Source of the DNA: Lottia gigantea | Taxonomy: Eukaryota > Mollusca > Gastropoda > Lottiidae | Direction: 5' to 3' | Assembly: GCF_000327385.1 (NCBI RefSeq) | Contig: NW_008710050.1 | Coordinates: 1,312,676 to 1,376,675, forward strand | DNA: 64,000 bases | Part shown: positions 11,494 to 22,269 of the stretch, one piece after another | How positions within the stretch are numbered: the stretch's first letter is position 1 | Layout of the letters: the number at the start of each line of letters is the position of its first letter | The notes under the pieces: generated by a model | What the model was told of the DNA's origin: nothing | Seen by the model: only the letters and a program-made list of their open reading frames with translations | The model's database searches: none | Position numbers and translations under genes: made by a program

Positions 11494-13416
11494 ATGATGA
11501 TCGTTTTAAGTTTACTTGTATCCAATACTATTTACTTTTTTTCGCTGGTGGTGTTGATTACAAGGGGTTATAACACAGAAGCTGTTGAACAAAACGACTT
11601 TTTCAACACAATGGATTCAAATGTATCAACTGCCACTTTTCAGTTTGCGGTAAATGCCCAAAATTTTGTTGATCCCGTCAGCAATTGCCGGGAAAGTCTT
11701 GTGGAATTTGCAGTAAATGTTTATCACGATTGCAATGTGAATAGCGTCATTATTGTTGGAGATGCAGAACTTTCAGAATCCAGTTTTCAGCTTTCAGACG
11801 GAAACCTCTTTATAATAGATTACGTTTTTAAAAATGCTGAAAATTGTTCCGGGAATTACAATATTTTATATGAAGTTTTTAATGATGTATACCATGGCAG
11901 AGAAGAACTAAATGTGTTGATAGTGCTTGGAAATACTCAGGGAATTGATCTCAGGGTTATGAGGTGTCTCATTCAAGGGACAGAACACGTGTTTCAGATC
12001 AGGACTCGATGGATGGTGGTGTCGGCAAATATTAAAATATTAAACACTCTATTGGAAGCAGGACAGTTAAACGTCTTACCTAACTTATCAGTTGTGACAA
12101 GAACTACCGATGCTTGCATTCCGAAGATATTCACCAAAGTTGAACACCCATATCAAACGACTTTTGACGAAGTTTCCAATGGTGAATTGTCAATCGACAA
12201 AGTCTTTCCAAACTTTAAATACAGAATGAATGGCAGACATTTGAATGTGTCGACAATTTCACAACCCAACCCTTTACAACTGCCTTTCCAGCTATTGCAG
12301 GTTATAAGTCGTTATTTGAATTTCTCTTATACTTTAACTGAACCCCGAGACTTGACGTACGGAGCTATAGTAAACGGCTCATGGCGAGGGATGGTGGGCC
12401 AATTAGTCAAGAAAGAAGCTTCGTTAGTCTTTGCTCGACTGACAGAAAACCTAGAAAGGCAAAAAGTCGTTGACTTCATTTATCCTAACTTAGAAATAGC
12501 CAAAACTGGGATTGTTTTTAGAAAAGAGAGAGAAGAGCCGTCATGGCTTTTGTTTTGGAGACCGTTTGGAACTGAGGTTTATCTAGGTATTGTTACAAGT
12601 TATGTTTGTATATCTATTCTGTTAATAGTATCCACTGGGTTCTTTACGAAAGGCGTGTCTCTATGTAATACCGTTTTGGATATACTTCTATTCACGGCTG
12701 GTTGTTTGTTCCTGGAAGGAGGGCATGTTCACTTTAAGAATAATTCAAAGATGCTGATTTGGGCGTCTTGGTGGTTATTTTGTGTAGTAATGGGAGGATT
12801 GTATACAGCAATGCTAACGAAGGTCTTCATCCCGAAGGAGACCAAGCCCTTCAATGGAATCTCGCAGTTGTTAGACCGAACGGATTGGAAGTACGGTACC
12901 ATGGATCAGAGCTTCCATACGGACATGATGATCAATTCCAAGAACAAGCAGCTGAAAGATTTATGGACCAATATGATGAGAATTCGTGAGTCGAACCCAA
13001 ACATTCTGTCTCCCGATTTGAACATACAGACTAAGCTCGTCCTATCTGGAAAATACGCCTTTTTAAACGGTGCGGTGGATAACTATTTATCATTCTTAAA
13101 AAATTGTGATTTGGATTTTATCAAATTCAAAGAGTTTCCCGATTCATTTCATTCTCTAGCAGTAGCTAAAGGATCTATTCTGAAAATTGATATGGAAGAC
13201 GCCATGAGACGGCTGAAGTATAGCGGTATATATGACCATATAACGCATGAAGGAGATCTTTCTAGAATATGCAAGTTCGACAACTCTGTGAAACCTTTGT
13301 CTATGAGCGATGTAAAGGGGTTACTGTTACCATTAGTTATTGGTATATTAGCCGCAGCTCTTGTTCTTATTCTGGAAAAGGCATGCGCATTTTGTTTAGA
13401 TTTGATAAGAAGTTGA
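11494..13416 (+). CDS. Ionotropic receptor (IR), iGluR-related channel subunit
   Basis: A single 640-codon exon. A hydrophobic N-terminus (residues 1-23) looks like a signal peptide. A diverged N-terminal region follows. Ligand-binding lobe S1 (about 240-345) includes GSWRGMVGQL and LTENLERQKVVDF, where Thr317 and Arg322 match the ligand-carboxylate-binding Thr and Arg of glutamate receptors. TM1 is about 362-384, the pore/TM2 about 390-415 and TM3 421-445 (GGLYTAMLTKVF in place of SYTANLAAF). Lobe S2 contains GKYAFLNGAVDNY, with Gly526 where glutamate receptors have the ligand-binding Glu. TM4 is about 610-630. IRs form cation channels at the cell surface, often chemosensory. Loss of the acidic residue argues against glutamate as ligand (inference). 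A CAG two bases before the ATG could be an acceptor for a 5' UTR intron. Confidence 0.88.
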   Translation: MMIVLSLLVSNTIYFFSLVVLITRGYNTEAVEQNDFFNTMDSNVSTATFQFAVNAQNFVDPVSNCRESLVEFAVNVYHDCNVNSVIIVGDAELSESSFQLSDGNLFIIDYVFKNAENCSGNYNILYEVFNDVYHGREELNVLIVLGNTQGIDLRVMRCLIQGTEHVFQIRTRWMVVSANIKILNTLLEAGQLNVLPNLSVVTRTTDACIPKIFTKVEHPYQTTFDEVSNGELSIDKVFPNFKYRMNGRHLNVSTISQPNPLQLPFQLLQVISRYLNFSYTLTEPRDLTYGAIVNGSWRGMVGQLVKKEASLVFARLTENLERQKVVDFIYPNLEIAKTGIVFRKEREEPSWLLFWRPFGTEVYLGIVTSYVCISILLIVSTGFFTKGVSLCNTVLDILLFTAGCLFLEGGHVHFKNNSKMLIWASWWLFCVVMGGLYTAMLTKVFIPKETKPFNGISQLLDRTDWKYGTMDQSFHTDMMINSKNKQLKDLWTNMMRIRESNPNILSPDLNIQTKLVLSGKYAFLNGAVDNYLSFLKNCDLDFIKFKEFPDSFHSLAVAKGSILKIDMEDAMRRLKYSGIYDHITHEGDLSRICKFDNSVKPLSMSDVKGLLLPLVIGILAAALVLILEKACAFCLDLIRS

Positions 13417-13466
13417 AATAAGTCAACACACTTTGACTTTTGTTTACAACCATTTCTTATCTATCA

Positions 13467-13656
13467 AGTAAGTTTGTAAATGCAGCTATTTGTTTTTTTG
13501 TGGAGGTTTCTGATTGGCTGTATTTGCTGGGGTATAATCCAATCACATCGTTGCATCGTTGATACAAGAATAGTGGCTAGCATCGTTGATACAATACTAC
13601 TAGCGATTGTCAAGGTATAAGACGAAGTTCGTAATAGTCAGATATTTTGAAGATGT
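13467..13656. mobile_element. Truncated copy of MITE family 1
   Basis: The right end, read inverted, has ACTATTACGAACTTCGTCTT, matching the ends of the copies at 38895 and 49078. The inner part has GATTGGCTGTATTTGCTGG, also shared. The left terminal repeat is missing. Confidence 0.7.
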
Positions 13657-13924
13657 TTTAATAGTTATTTCCTTTTATTGGTTTTTCTAGATTATATAAT
13701 ATATTTGGTGTTTATCTTTGTTAGTCCATCTGATAGGTTTTATCGATTTGTAATTGATCCAACACTTTTACTTTGTAACAATGCCGCATTGCCCACCCAT
13801 CAATTAGAATAACCGATTGTGTTGACACACCACTCATATCTTCGATCTAAAAAGGAACTGTTAATGTACTTCCCAGTCAGTTTTATTATATCTAATGTTT
13901 ATAGAATACAACCAATCTTATATA

Positions 13925-14575
13925 ACTATATATCTATATATAACTATGTAACTATATATCTATATATAACTATGTAACTATATATCTATATATAACTATG
14001 TAGCTATATATCTATATATAACTATGTAACTATATATCTATATATAACTATGTAACTATATATCTATATATAACTATGTAACTATATATCTATATATAAC
14101 TATGTAACTATATATCTATATATAACTATGTAGCTATATATCTATATATAACTATGTAACTATATATCTATATATAACTATGTAACTATGTAACTATATA
14201 TAACTATATATCTATATATAACTATGTACCTATATATCTATATATAACTATGTAACTATGTCACTATATATAACTATGTAACTATATATCTATATATAAC
14301 TATGTAACTATATATCTATATATAACTATGTAACTATATATCTATATATAACTATGTAACTATATATCTATATATAACTATGTAACTATATATCTATATA
14401 TAACTATGTAACTATATATCTATATATAACTATGTAACTATATATCTATATATAACTATGTAACTATATATCTATATATAGCTATGTAACTATATATCTA
14501 TATATAACTTTGTAACTATATATCTATATATAACTATGTAACTATGTAACTATATATAACTATGTAACTATGTAA
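13925..14575. repeat. 26-bp AT-rich satellite, ~25 copies
   Basis: A tandem unit of CTATGTAACTATATATC followed by TATATATAA. A few units are shortened or recombined, as near 14190-14280. Almost pure A/T, and it follows the receptor gene by about 500 bases. Confidence 0.95.
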
Positions 14576-14756
14576 CAAAAGGACGAATACTTCTTGGTCC
14601 GTCTATATATAGGTCTTATAAATGCGAAGACTATTTGGCCTATCTATAGATACAATTTCCCGAGCAATGTACTAAGACTGCTCTGACCTGCGTCTAGGAG
14701 TCGTCGTCGTCGTTTAAACCACACTCCTTGCCTATAAATAGATTGGACTCTGGTTG

Positions 14757-14757
14757 G

Positions 14758-14786
<29 letters not shown>
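14757..14786. repeat. (TA)n microsatellite
   Basis: An uninterrupted run of about 13-14 TA dinucleotides. Confidence 0.95.
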
Positions 14787-14791
<5 letters not shown>

Positions 14792-15814
14792 TCATAGATC
14801 TAAAGTCTAGCTAAAGACGACATGTAACACTGAGTATTGAAAATAAATATTGAACTTGAAACATCAAATACTTGTCAACTCCCTGCATTTTATACACTTA
14901 GTGAGTTAACATGGGTGTACTATACCGAAATATCAATTAGTCAACGTGATGCTCGTATTGACTTCAGATTTCTTTAAGCTCGATAACTCAACATTACAAC
15001 TCTCCACAATATCAATCCTGTCGACGATTTTGCTGTTTGTCGGTAGATATTTAAAGCCACTCAGGGGTTAATTTCCTCGCGGTTAATTTTTCAAAACAGA
15101 TTTTTGGCCAACTGGAGTTTTATTTTGAAAGAAGATCTATGAACCGCTCTGAGGATCACTTATGCGATTTGATTTTTTTTAAAAAGATCTAGGGCTCATT
15201 TGTTTGATTTTTCAATGCTGATTTTGAGTCAGTAGGGTTAATTTTTTTGAGAGCAATAGATTATGAAGTAAAATCTAAATCAGTTAATTATAACCACTAT
15301 TAGCATTTTTACTTGGCTAATTAACCATACAATGTTTGATATAGATCACCTTCTACAGACTGAAGTATCATTTTAATATATAAACACTTTAAAAATCTTT
15401 ACAACTTTTAATTCTGATTATCTCCCTTTCTTTTAACCTTCCCTGTAAGTTGGAATGTTTGAAGATCTAGATCAGATGCAGGTTTCTTTCTATTTAAGTC
15501 CAATCTGCATTGAGATTTAAAATTCTAATTTGTTCTTGGAATGAAGTTAAATATCCTTGTCTATTGAGACTCTTTGATATTGAATTAAATAAAGGGCTAC
15601 TTCAAAATCTTCAAATGTATTCATAATATGAAGTGTGTATAAAGTAAAAGTTTAAGTATCCAATGTAAGAAAGTGTTGGGATTATGTATGTATTTATGTC
15701 TATATTGAGATCAATTCAACTATGGGAAAATATTTTATGTTCCACCTTTCGACATCGGAAGAAGGAAGATTTCTCGGTTCATTCAGAGAAGTATTCAGGT
15801 ACACGAGCAGTCTT

Positions 15815-16108
15815 GGTCGGAGATTTTTGTCTCTGACTCGCATCTTGAGTAAAATCTCGCGTGTGCCCGTGCTTCCACAAGATTATCGTGTTGCCGACAG
15901 GATTTATAATATCAACAAGTTTGATAATTGTCTCCGATAATGTTATCGTCTGCAAGACAGACCGTCATCATCCAATCAGAATCATTTTCCTTTCAATTGC
16001 ATGCTCCGCACGTGATTATCGACAAGGTGGAAAACGACTGGAGATTTTGTCTCCTCATGTCGTTGAAACTCAAGACAAGACTCTAACCGGCGACAAAGTT
16101 CTCCGACC
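15815..16108. mobile_element. Candidate MITE, ~294 bp
   Basis: The left end GGTCGGAGATTTTTGTC pairs with the right end, read inverted, GGTCGGAGAACTTTGTC. A weaker inner match (both arms reach CTTGAGT) extends the symmetry. No clear target duplication or second copy was found here. Confidence 0.45.
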
Positions 16109-17936
16109 TTAAGGCGTCTACAGTTGTTCGTTTAATACATGTTACTGTTGAATTATTATGAAGATTTGTCACTAATTCTTATCATTTAACACAGAGCAAT
16201 AAGATGTCAACTCCCCTTCAGTTTTGTTTTGTTTCGCCTCTTAGTTATATATCTGTTTAGTGAATTATATTTTTGAGTTGAACTATGATTTCTGCTTGAT
16301 GAATTATAACTTTTATTTTGTCGAATTATTTCATTTCTATTTCTTGCGCTGAATCACATATTTGCTGAATTAATTTTTGCTGAATGATATTTTTGCTGAA
16401 TTATATTCATGTTCAAATCAGATGGGATCGATTGAATTGAGTCACAGGTTAATATATACCAACATAAGATTAAAAAAAAGATGAATGAATGAATCTTCGT
16501 CAAACTCGACATATCTGAAGACAGTTATAATGTTAAGAATATAATTTGTTGTTTTTTTCCATTTTTCATTCCTGTTTATTCTTTTTGGTGGTAACCATGG
16601 AAATGTAAAAAATTTAAGAAAATATGGAAAATATTTCCAGGAACTAAACTAATTTGAATTTTTTACAAAGATAAACACTATTCTCTTGCAAACAATACCA
16701 TGTATATAGTAGGTCAACCAGGGCAGATTTTTCTACTCAATTGAACTTTCAGTGAAAACTAACCAGATACATAAATTCGTGCGTTTATTTCCTTTGTAAT
16801 AACAATTATCTGTATTCTGGAAAGTAACTAATTAATTAACCGTTGTGTTGAGCAACAGTTCAAATAACCTACAGATTTCACTGTCTCGTTTTACTCTCAT
16901 CTGGCCATAAACACAGCTCAGGGATCTCAGGGAATTCAGCAAAAACTATTTTTGTTCGAGTCCAATTCCCTTGTTTTAGACGCGAAACGTAAATTGAACG
17001 GTAATGTATGTCCGTTTCTATAAATAATTTTTACTAAATCGGTAGCATCTCGGGTACCAATAGATGCAGGTTTCACACGTGCATTTATTCTTTACATTTG
17101 TGAATACAACATAGCAACTGGCCTGTTCATGACATGATTTTTACTAGAACGCTAGCCAACGTAACGTTTAACCCAATAATGGTTCTATCGTCAGTGGACT
17201 ATCACGCTTGAATGGCGCGCACCTGAGATCGCCTTATATGGAAAACGAAAGTACAATTCCTCGAATAGCTTGTTTACATTCTGAATTATTTATAGAATCT
17301 CTCTTTTATCTATATTATATCAAGGACACTGATAGCATCAATTACACCTTCGTATACCGCCATGGACAACAAGTGATTTCTTTTATCCAAGTCTCAAAAT
17401 TCGTCTTTGATCACATTATTTATTAAAAGCCAAAACAGCCCCCCCAATTGACCAGCCTGTCTGTCTTCGTCTGCAGCTTCGTTTGTGCAGACAAATTAAT
17501 TACTTCGTTTAATCGAATAACTCATTACTATCAAGTATTTTCCTAGAAACGTATAGTTCCAAGAAATATTGAAAGCGTGTATTTATTTATTCAATATGTG
17601 TAGAAAATGCAAATAGACTAGACTGGAGAGGTGTGTAGGATTATATTATATTGTGTTTAGGTGATATGTTAACGTGCGAACGAGACGATACACAGTGTCC
17701 AGTATGGTATCCAGTACGGTGAATAGATATCGCGTGTATTTGCTTCTTCTGTATTAATTATAGCATCGGACATTGGATACCGTAACTCGTCTTTTCGCAG
17801 CGTTACTGGAATGCTGACACAATCGAAGTCTAATGATTCTAAGATAGGCTATTGCTCAAACTGTCGCATAGGTTTCAAACTGTAAAAATCAGATCTCGAT
17901 TGAAAGAGGATGCAGTTATTTTGTTTTATTGTCATT

Positions 17937-17941
17937 TGTAT

Positions 17942-17976
<35 letters not shown>

Positions 17977-17980
17977 TTGC
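17937..17980. repeat. (ATTT)n microsatellite
   Basis: About ten tandem ATTT units. Confidence 0.93.
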
Positions 17981-18151
17981 TTGTTTGCTTGATACAAAAT
18001 AAGGTCAAATTAGTTGACAAGAATGGATTATATTAAATAGTCCGGGGCAAGTTGACATTCATTATATAATATGACGTTATATAATTTTTTATTAATTAAC
18101 TTAAAATTTTAGTTAAAAAAGAATTGACCTTATTTTGTGGCTGATTTCATT

Positions 18152-18440
18152 AACAGTCTGCAGGCAAACGAACAATCTGCAGGAATACGAACAGTCTGCA
18201 GGAATACGAACAGTCTCTGCAGACCCAGAAACAGTATGTAGGCATACGAACAGCCTGCAGGCATACGAACAGTCTGCAGGCATACGAACAGTCTGCAGGC
18301 ATACGAACAGTCTGCAGGTATACGAACAGTCTGCAGGTATACGAACAGTCTGCAGGCACAGGCACAGGAACAGTCTGCAGGCATACGAACAGTCTGCAGG
18401 TATACGAACAGTCTGCAGGCATACGAACAGTCTACAGGCA
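18152..18440. repeat. 19-bp minisatellite, ~15 copies
   Basis: The unit ACAGTCTGCAGGCATACGA is repeated with variants. Since 19 is not divisible by three, translation passes through all three frames of the unit and returns after 57 bases. No frame of the unit contains a stop, so frames stay open on both strands. Each intact unit has a CTGCAG palindrome. One interruption lies near 18210-18230. Confidence 0.93.
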
Positions 18441-18681
18441 AGAAAAATGTCATATCTACACTAACTAGAAACTTTCCAATTTGTCAATGCATTGATGCAT
18501 ATCATATATGACCTTGTAGTATACACGTAATATTTCAACAACTGTTAAAGCATGGTTAAAGATAGAGAGTTCAAAATACACGCCCATTAAAATTATCTAT
18601 ATTGAAAACCGGTTTTTGGTCATAAATGAGGCACAAAACAAGCTTTCATTTACTACGCTTCTTAAATTATGGTATTCAGTA

Positions 18682-19378
18682 CTTTGCATGATTTATAAAT
18701 ACAGCCACGCTTGTACCAACCGTCACCCGTATTCAGTAAGAAGGATGACAAATGAAATAAACCTTGTCTTCCGTTCATTTGCATGATTTATAAATACAGT
18801 CAAGCTTGTACCAACCGTCACCCGTATTCAGTAAGAAGGATGACAAATGAAATAAACCTTGTCTTCCGTTCATTTACATGATTTATAAATACAGTCAAGC
18901 TTGTACCAACCGTAACCCGTATTCAGTAAGAAGGATGACAAATGAAATAAACCTTGTCTTCCGTTCATTTGCATGATTTATAAATACAGTCAAACTTGTA
19001 CCAACCGTCACCCGTATTCAGTAAGAAGGATGACAAATGAAATAAACCTTGTCTTCCGTTCATTTGCATGATTTATAAATACAGTCAAGCTTGTACCAAC
19101 CGTCACCCGTATTCAGTAAGAAGGATGACAAATGAAATAAACCTTGTCTTCCGTTCATTTACATGATTTATAAACACAGTCAAGCTTGTACCAACCGTCA
19201 CCCGTATTCAGTAAGAAGGCTGACAAATGAAATAAACCTTGTCTTCCGTTCATTTGCATGATTTATAAATACAGTCAAACTTGTACCAACCGTCACCCGT
19301 ATTCAGTAAGAAGGATGACAAATGAAATAAACCTTGTCTTCCGTTCATTTGCATGATTTATAAATACAGTCAAACTTG
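18682..19378. repeat. 95-bp satellite, ~7.3 copies, three-unit higher order
   Basis: Unit starts fall at 18686 and every 95 bases to 19351. Variants recur every three units: units 3 and 6 have ACATG instead of GCATG, and units 4 and 7 have TCAAAC instead of TCAAGC. Each unit contains GAAATAAACCTTGTCTTCCG, so an AATAAA hexamer occurs once per unit. Confidence 0.93.
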
Positions 19379-20218
19379 GTATAAACTGAACATTTATTGT
19401 AAATGTAAAATAACTATATTTGTTAAATATCTGCTAGGTAGTGTCACTGATATATCAATATGGTGTTTGTTTTTAATGTGGGGGTGAAAAAGATGAAGTC
19501 CGGTTAAAATGAGAGGGTTTGATTATGTTTTAAACTCTTCAGAAACGTAGTTCGTAAATTGCAATTTTCCTGCATCAGTGACACTGGCAGCACTGTTTGC
19601 ACTAGTACGCTGGTATATCGAATTTTATAGAACAGAGGGCTGTATAATTTGATTTCATTCTTCTAGGTTGTATTGTGTGTTCTGATAGACCTTATTCAGA
19701 ATATGAAACCTGTGCTCGGGAAACATCAGACGAAACCTGCTGAAAATTCTGTATTAAACCCTGGCAAAGATCTGATATCAATATATTAAGAAATACAGAA
19801 AATATCTGCAGGTAAGGACTTACAGGTCAAATTTGAAGGCAATTGACCGCTACGTTATGTGGACGCAGTGGCGGAGCGAAATGGGGGCAGAGAGGTCTTA
19901 TTGCATAAAATTAAGAGTTTTAACCAATCATAAATGTCCATGTATATACAGTCTGGATAAACAAAAATAAGACTGGACCTTGCTTGATCGATCACTCATT
20001 GGAATTCTGCTGGTAATTCTGTTCGAATTTAGCTAATTAGGATGTATTTATGGACATGTGAGACAAACTGGTATTTTTCCAAGTCATAAGAACACTTCTA
20101 CTTTCTATTCACATAAGTATAAGCATTTAGCATTAGCATGATGAAACACATCTTTAAGGTGAGAAAGACAGATTTTGCTCGAATTGTACGAAATATTTTA
20201 CAATTGACTTCATTTCAG

Positions 20219-21525
20219 CCATAAACATCGCCTGTTTGAATCAAGCAGGTCAAGTTGGCAAGTGTCAGGGACCAGGACTCGGTCGAGTGAGCGAAAATGC
20301 TTCATTTGAAGAATGGAAAGAAATTCGCTGCAGGTAATTAAGCAACTTGAAGGTCATCATATTGCATCTTTTATAACGGAAGTTACGGCAGCGATTTGAT
20401 GGATTACACACTATAGAAAACAGAGCCCTCAACAGAAAGTTTGTAAAACATTTGGGGCCCTGATTGGCTGTCTTCGCTAGAGTACAATGCAATCGAATGG
20501 CTGTATTTACAAACTTCTGTGGTAAAAGGAAGTTAAGGTATTTGAAGCTATTCGTATTAGTTTGACATTTGTGAGAATACATAGGTAGGTTTTACTCAAT
20601 GTTAAAATAAACCATTGATAATTTTTATCCGTTTAAGGGGTTGCACATCTCCAAGGTGTTATGGGGTTGCACATCTCCACAGTGTTATGGGGCGGTACAT
20701 CTCCACGGTGTTATGGGGCTGCACATCTCCACAATGTTATGTGAACGAAATATAATCCTCTTATGAGTTGCCTATAAACGAGGTAGGAACTATAATTTGA
20801 TGAAATCAGGTCTTACTTTTATTTTTAACAAAATCATCCATTTATATTACTTTAACATATTAACTGAATCTGAGGGTTCTATTATTTGATATATGCATAT
20901 ACAGGGCAGTAACGAGGGTCTATGAAGCAATATATCTTTTTGTCGTTATAGTCAGTTATGTTTTCATAGCAACGCTGTCGGTAGATTTCAAACAGCTACA
21001 TCAATTAGGCGATATATTAAGCCTGTATCGTGTTTATATATTTAATTTTTTAAACAAAACCTATTTTTTGTCAAATTCTGCATTATGCATTTGCCTCATT
21101 TGCCTGGATGTTGTTACAGCCCTGATATATTCACAATTCAATTCTTCTCAAGTTGTAAATAACAGTCTGATGATTTCGTCGGAGTGAAAGCTATAGCAAT
21201 TATTTGTGTATTCTTTCCTCAGTGTATTAGATAAACAAGAAATAGATAAGTATATTGGACTTTTCCTTTTGTTGATTTCAGAAAGTAAATAATATCATTC
21301 AAATTTATTTTCAGACACATAACATTCACTAATCAGTGTATCCGGGACTCGGAGTTACTGAAAGACTGTCCTGAAACAAGATCAATCTATCTAGAGTACA
21401 GCAAGATCATCCATCCCAAGGCATGCGGTGAGCCATTTGGCACTGATAATGGACAACCGACGATTTTCTCAAATTTCCCTTTATTTTCTCAATTGATCCT
21501 TATTTTAATAATCACTATTGTCTAA
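20219..21525 (+). CDS. 3' end of a small secreted Cys-rich protein, probably GPI-anchored
   Basis: Two spliced exons: 20219-20333 (acceptor CATTTCAG, donor GTAATT) and 21315-21525 (acceptor TATTTTCAG, stop TAA). The intron is phase 2 and the frame continues through it. The first exon enters at phase 1, so a 5' exon with the start is missing; I did not find it. The visible ~107 residues hold six cysteines (ACLNQ, GKCQG, IRCRH, NQCIR, KDCPE, KACGE), an N-glycosylation site (ENASF), and a hydrophobic C-terminus ending in LILILIITIV right before the stop. The preceding small and polar residues (GTDNGQ) suit a GPI-attachment signal. I do not recognise the family. The open frames are short, but the splice sites, phase agreement and tail make a real gene likely. 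Confidence 0.62.
20440..20580. mobile_element. Degenerate copy of MITE family 1
   Basis: The inner motif CCCTGATTGGCTGTCTTCGCT and an inverted right end containing TCAAACTAATACGAATAGC match the family described at 38895 and 49078. The left end is blurred. It lies in the intron of the small Cys-rich gene. Confidence 0.5.
20634..20741. repeat. 26-bp repeat, 4 copies
   Basis: Four diverged tandem units of the form GGGGTTGCACATCTCCA followed by AGGTGTTAT. Confidence 0.9.
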
Positions 21526-21549
21526 TCTGATCTGTAACAGCTGTTATTT

Positions 21550-21740
21550 ATACGAAACTACGTATGGTTCTAGAGGATTCTTTTTCAGTTTAAGAAATGG
21601 CTTCAAATGTGATTGAAAGGATTTGAAATATTATAGCCTTTTAAAAATTCGACTTATTATGTCGAGGACGAGATTCATACTGATTGTAAACTAAGTTTGT
21701 GGGTGTTATTGTCATGTATGAACTATACGTAGTTTCGTAT
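21550..21740. mobile_element. MITE family 2, 191 bp, 21-bp inverted repeats
   Basis: The left end ATACGAAACTACGTATGG and the inverted right end ATACGAAACTACGTATAG agree over 21 bases with one mismatch. TA dinucleotides at the ends allow a Tc1/mariner-type TA target (inference). It begins 25 bases after the stop codon at 21525, so it probably lies in that gene's 3' UTR. The inner part (GTGATTGAAAGGATTTG, AATTCGACTTATTATGTCG) matches 55040-55215. Confidence 0.75.
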
Positions 21741-21745
21741 GAGCT

Positions 21746-21965
21746 GACATACAGGGAGGGTGCACCCCTACTTTATATTCAACAATTTTAGAAATGTGAT
21801 TTTTATACGTTTTTTAACCAAACTATGTGTCAGAATTCACCAAACCAATTCAATTTTTCGCAAATTTTCTTGAGAGAACCCTCTCAGGCACGCCATGAGA
21901 GAGTTGCGACTATAACACCTCTACAAAATCTTTTAAATTCAGCCTGACAGTTGTCCCCCAGCCCA
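21746..21965 (+). repeat. Copy of a dispersed ~250-bp repeat (CAGTGGCG-type)
   Basis: Shares GATTTTTATACGTTTTT, a TATGTGTCAGAATTCACCAA-like core and GCACCCCTACTTT with copies near 39967-40245 (plus), 45963-46245 (minus) and 29195-29520. Probably a non-autonomous DNA transposon. Confidence 0.6.
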
Positions 21966-21971
21966 TTAAGT

Positions 21972-22265
21972 TGGTTGGTTGGTAGATGACAAGTTAACGT
22001 TCGCTTCCAGCGGATGCTGATATCACAGAGTAGGTAGTTGTAGGTATATGACAAGTTAACGTTCGCTTCCAGCGGATGCTGATATCGCAGACTAGGTAGT
22101 TGTTGGTAGATGACAAGTTAACGTTCGCTTCCAGCGGATGCTGATATCGCAGACTAGGTAGTTGTTGGTAGATGACAAGTTAACGTTCGCTTCCAGCGGA
22201 TGCTGATGTCGCAAACTAACCGCATTAAGTAGGTAGGGTAGGTAGATGACATGTTAACGTTCGCT
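21972..22265. repeat. 62-bp tandem repeat, ~4 copies
   Basis: The unit contains GTAGATGACAAGTTAACG, TTCGCTTCCAGCGGATGC and TGATATCGCAGACTAGGTAG. Single copies of the same sequence occur at 5105-5220, 5490-5550 and, in decayed form, near 1480. Confidence 0.9.
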
Positions 22266-22269
22266 TATC

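Larger units (their letters stand above)
14790..18130. other. Gene-poor AT-rich stretch
   Basis: No gene recognised. Short open frames near 15722-16112 and 17208-17426 have no recognisable domain and no supporting splice structure. The stretch contains a candidate inverted-repeat element at 15815-16108 and an (ATTT)n run near 17940. Confidence 0.45.

Noticed and set aside
15722-16112. Two overlapping open frames of 72-83 codons
   Set aside because: No domain, and they lie within a candidate inverted-repeat element.
18130-18464. Overlapping open frames of about 110 codons
   Set aside because: By-product of the 19-bp repeat, as both strands are open equally.
19666-19815. Exon-like stretch (acceptor TTCTTCTAG, donor GTAAGG, several Cys codons) before the small Cys-rich gene
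   Set aside because: The frame that fits the donor has an internal TGA, and its phase does not match the exon at 20219. Not included in the gene.
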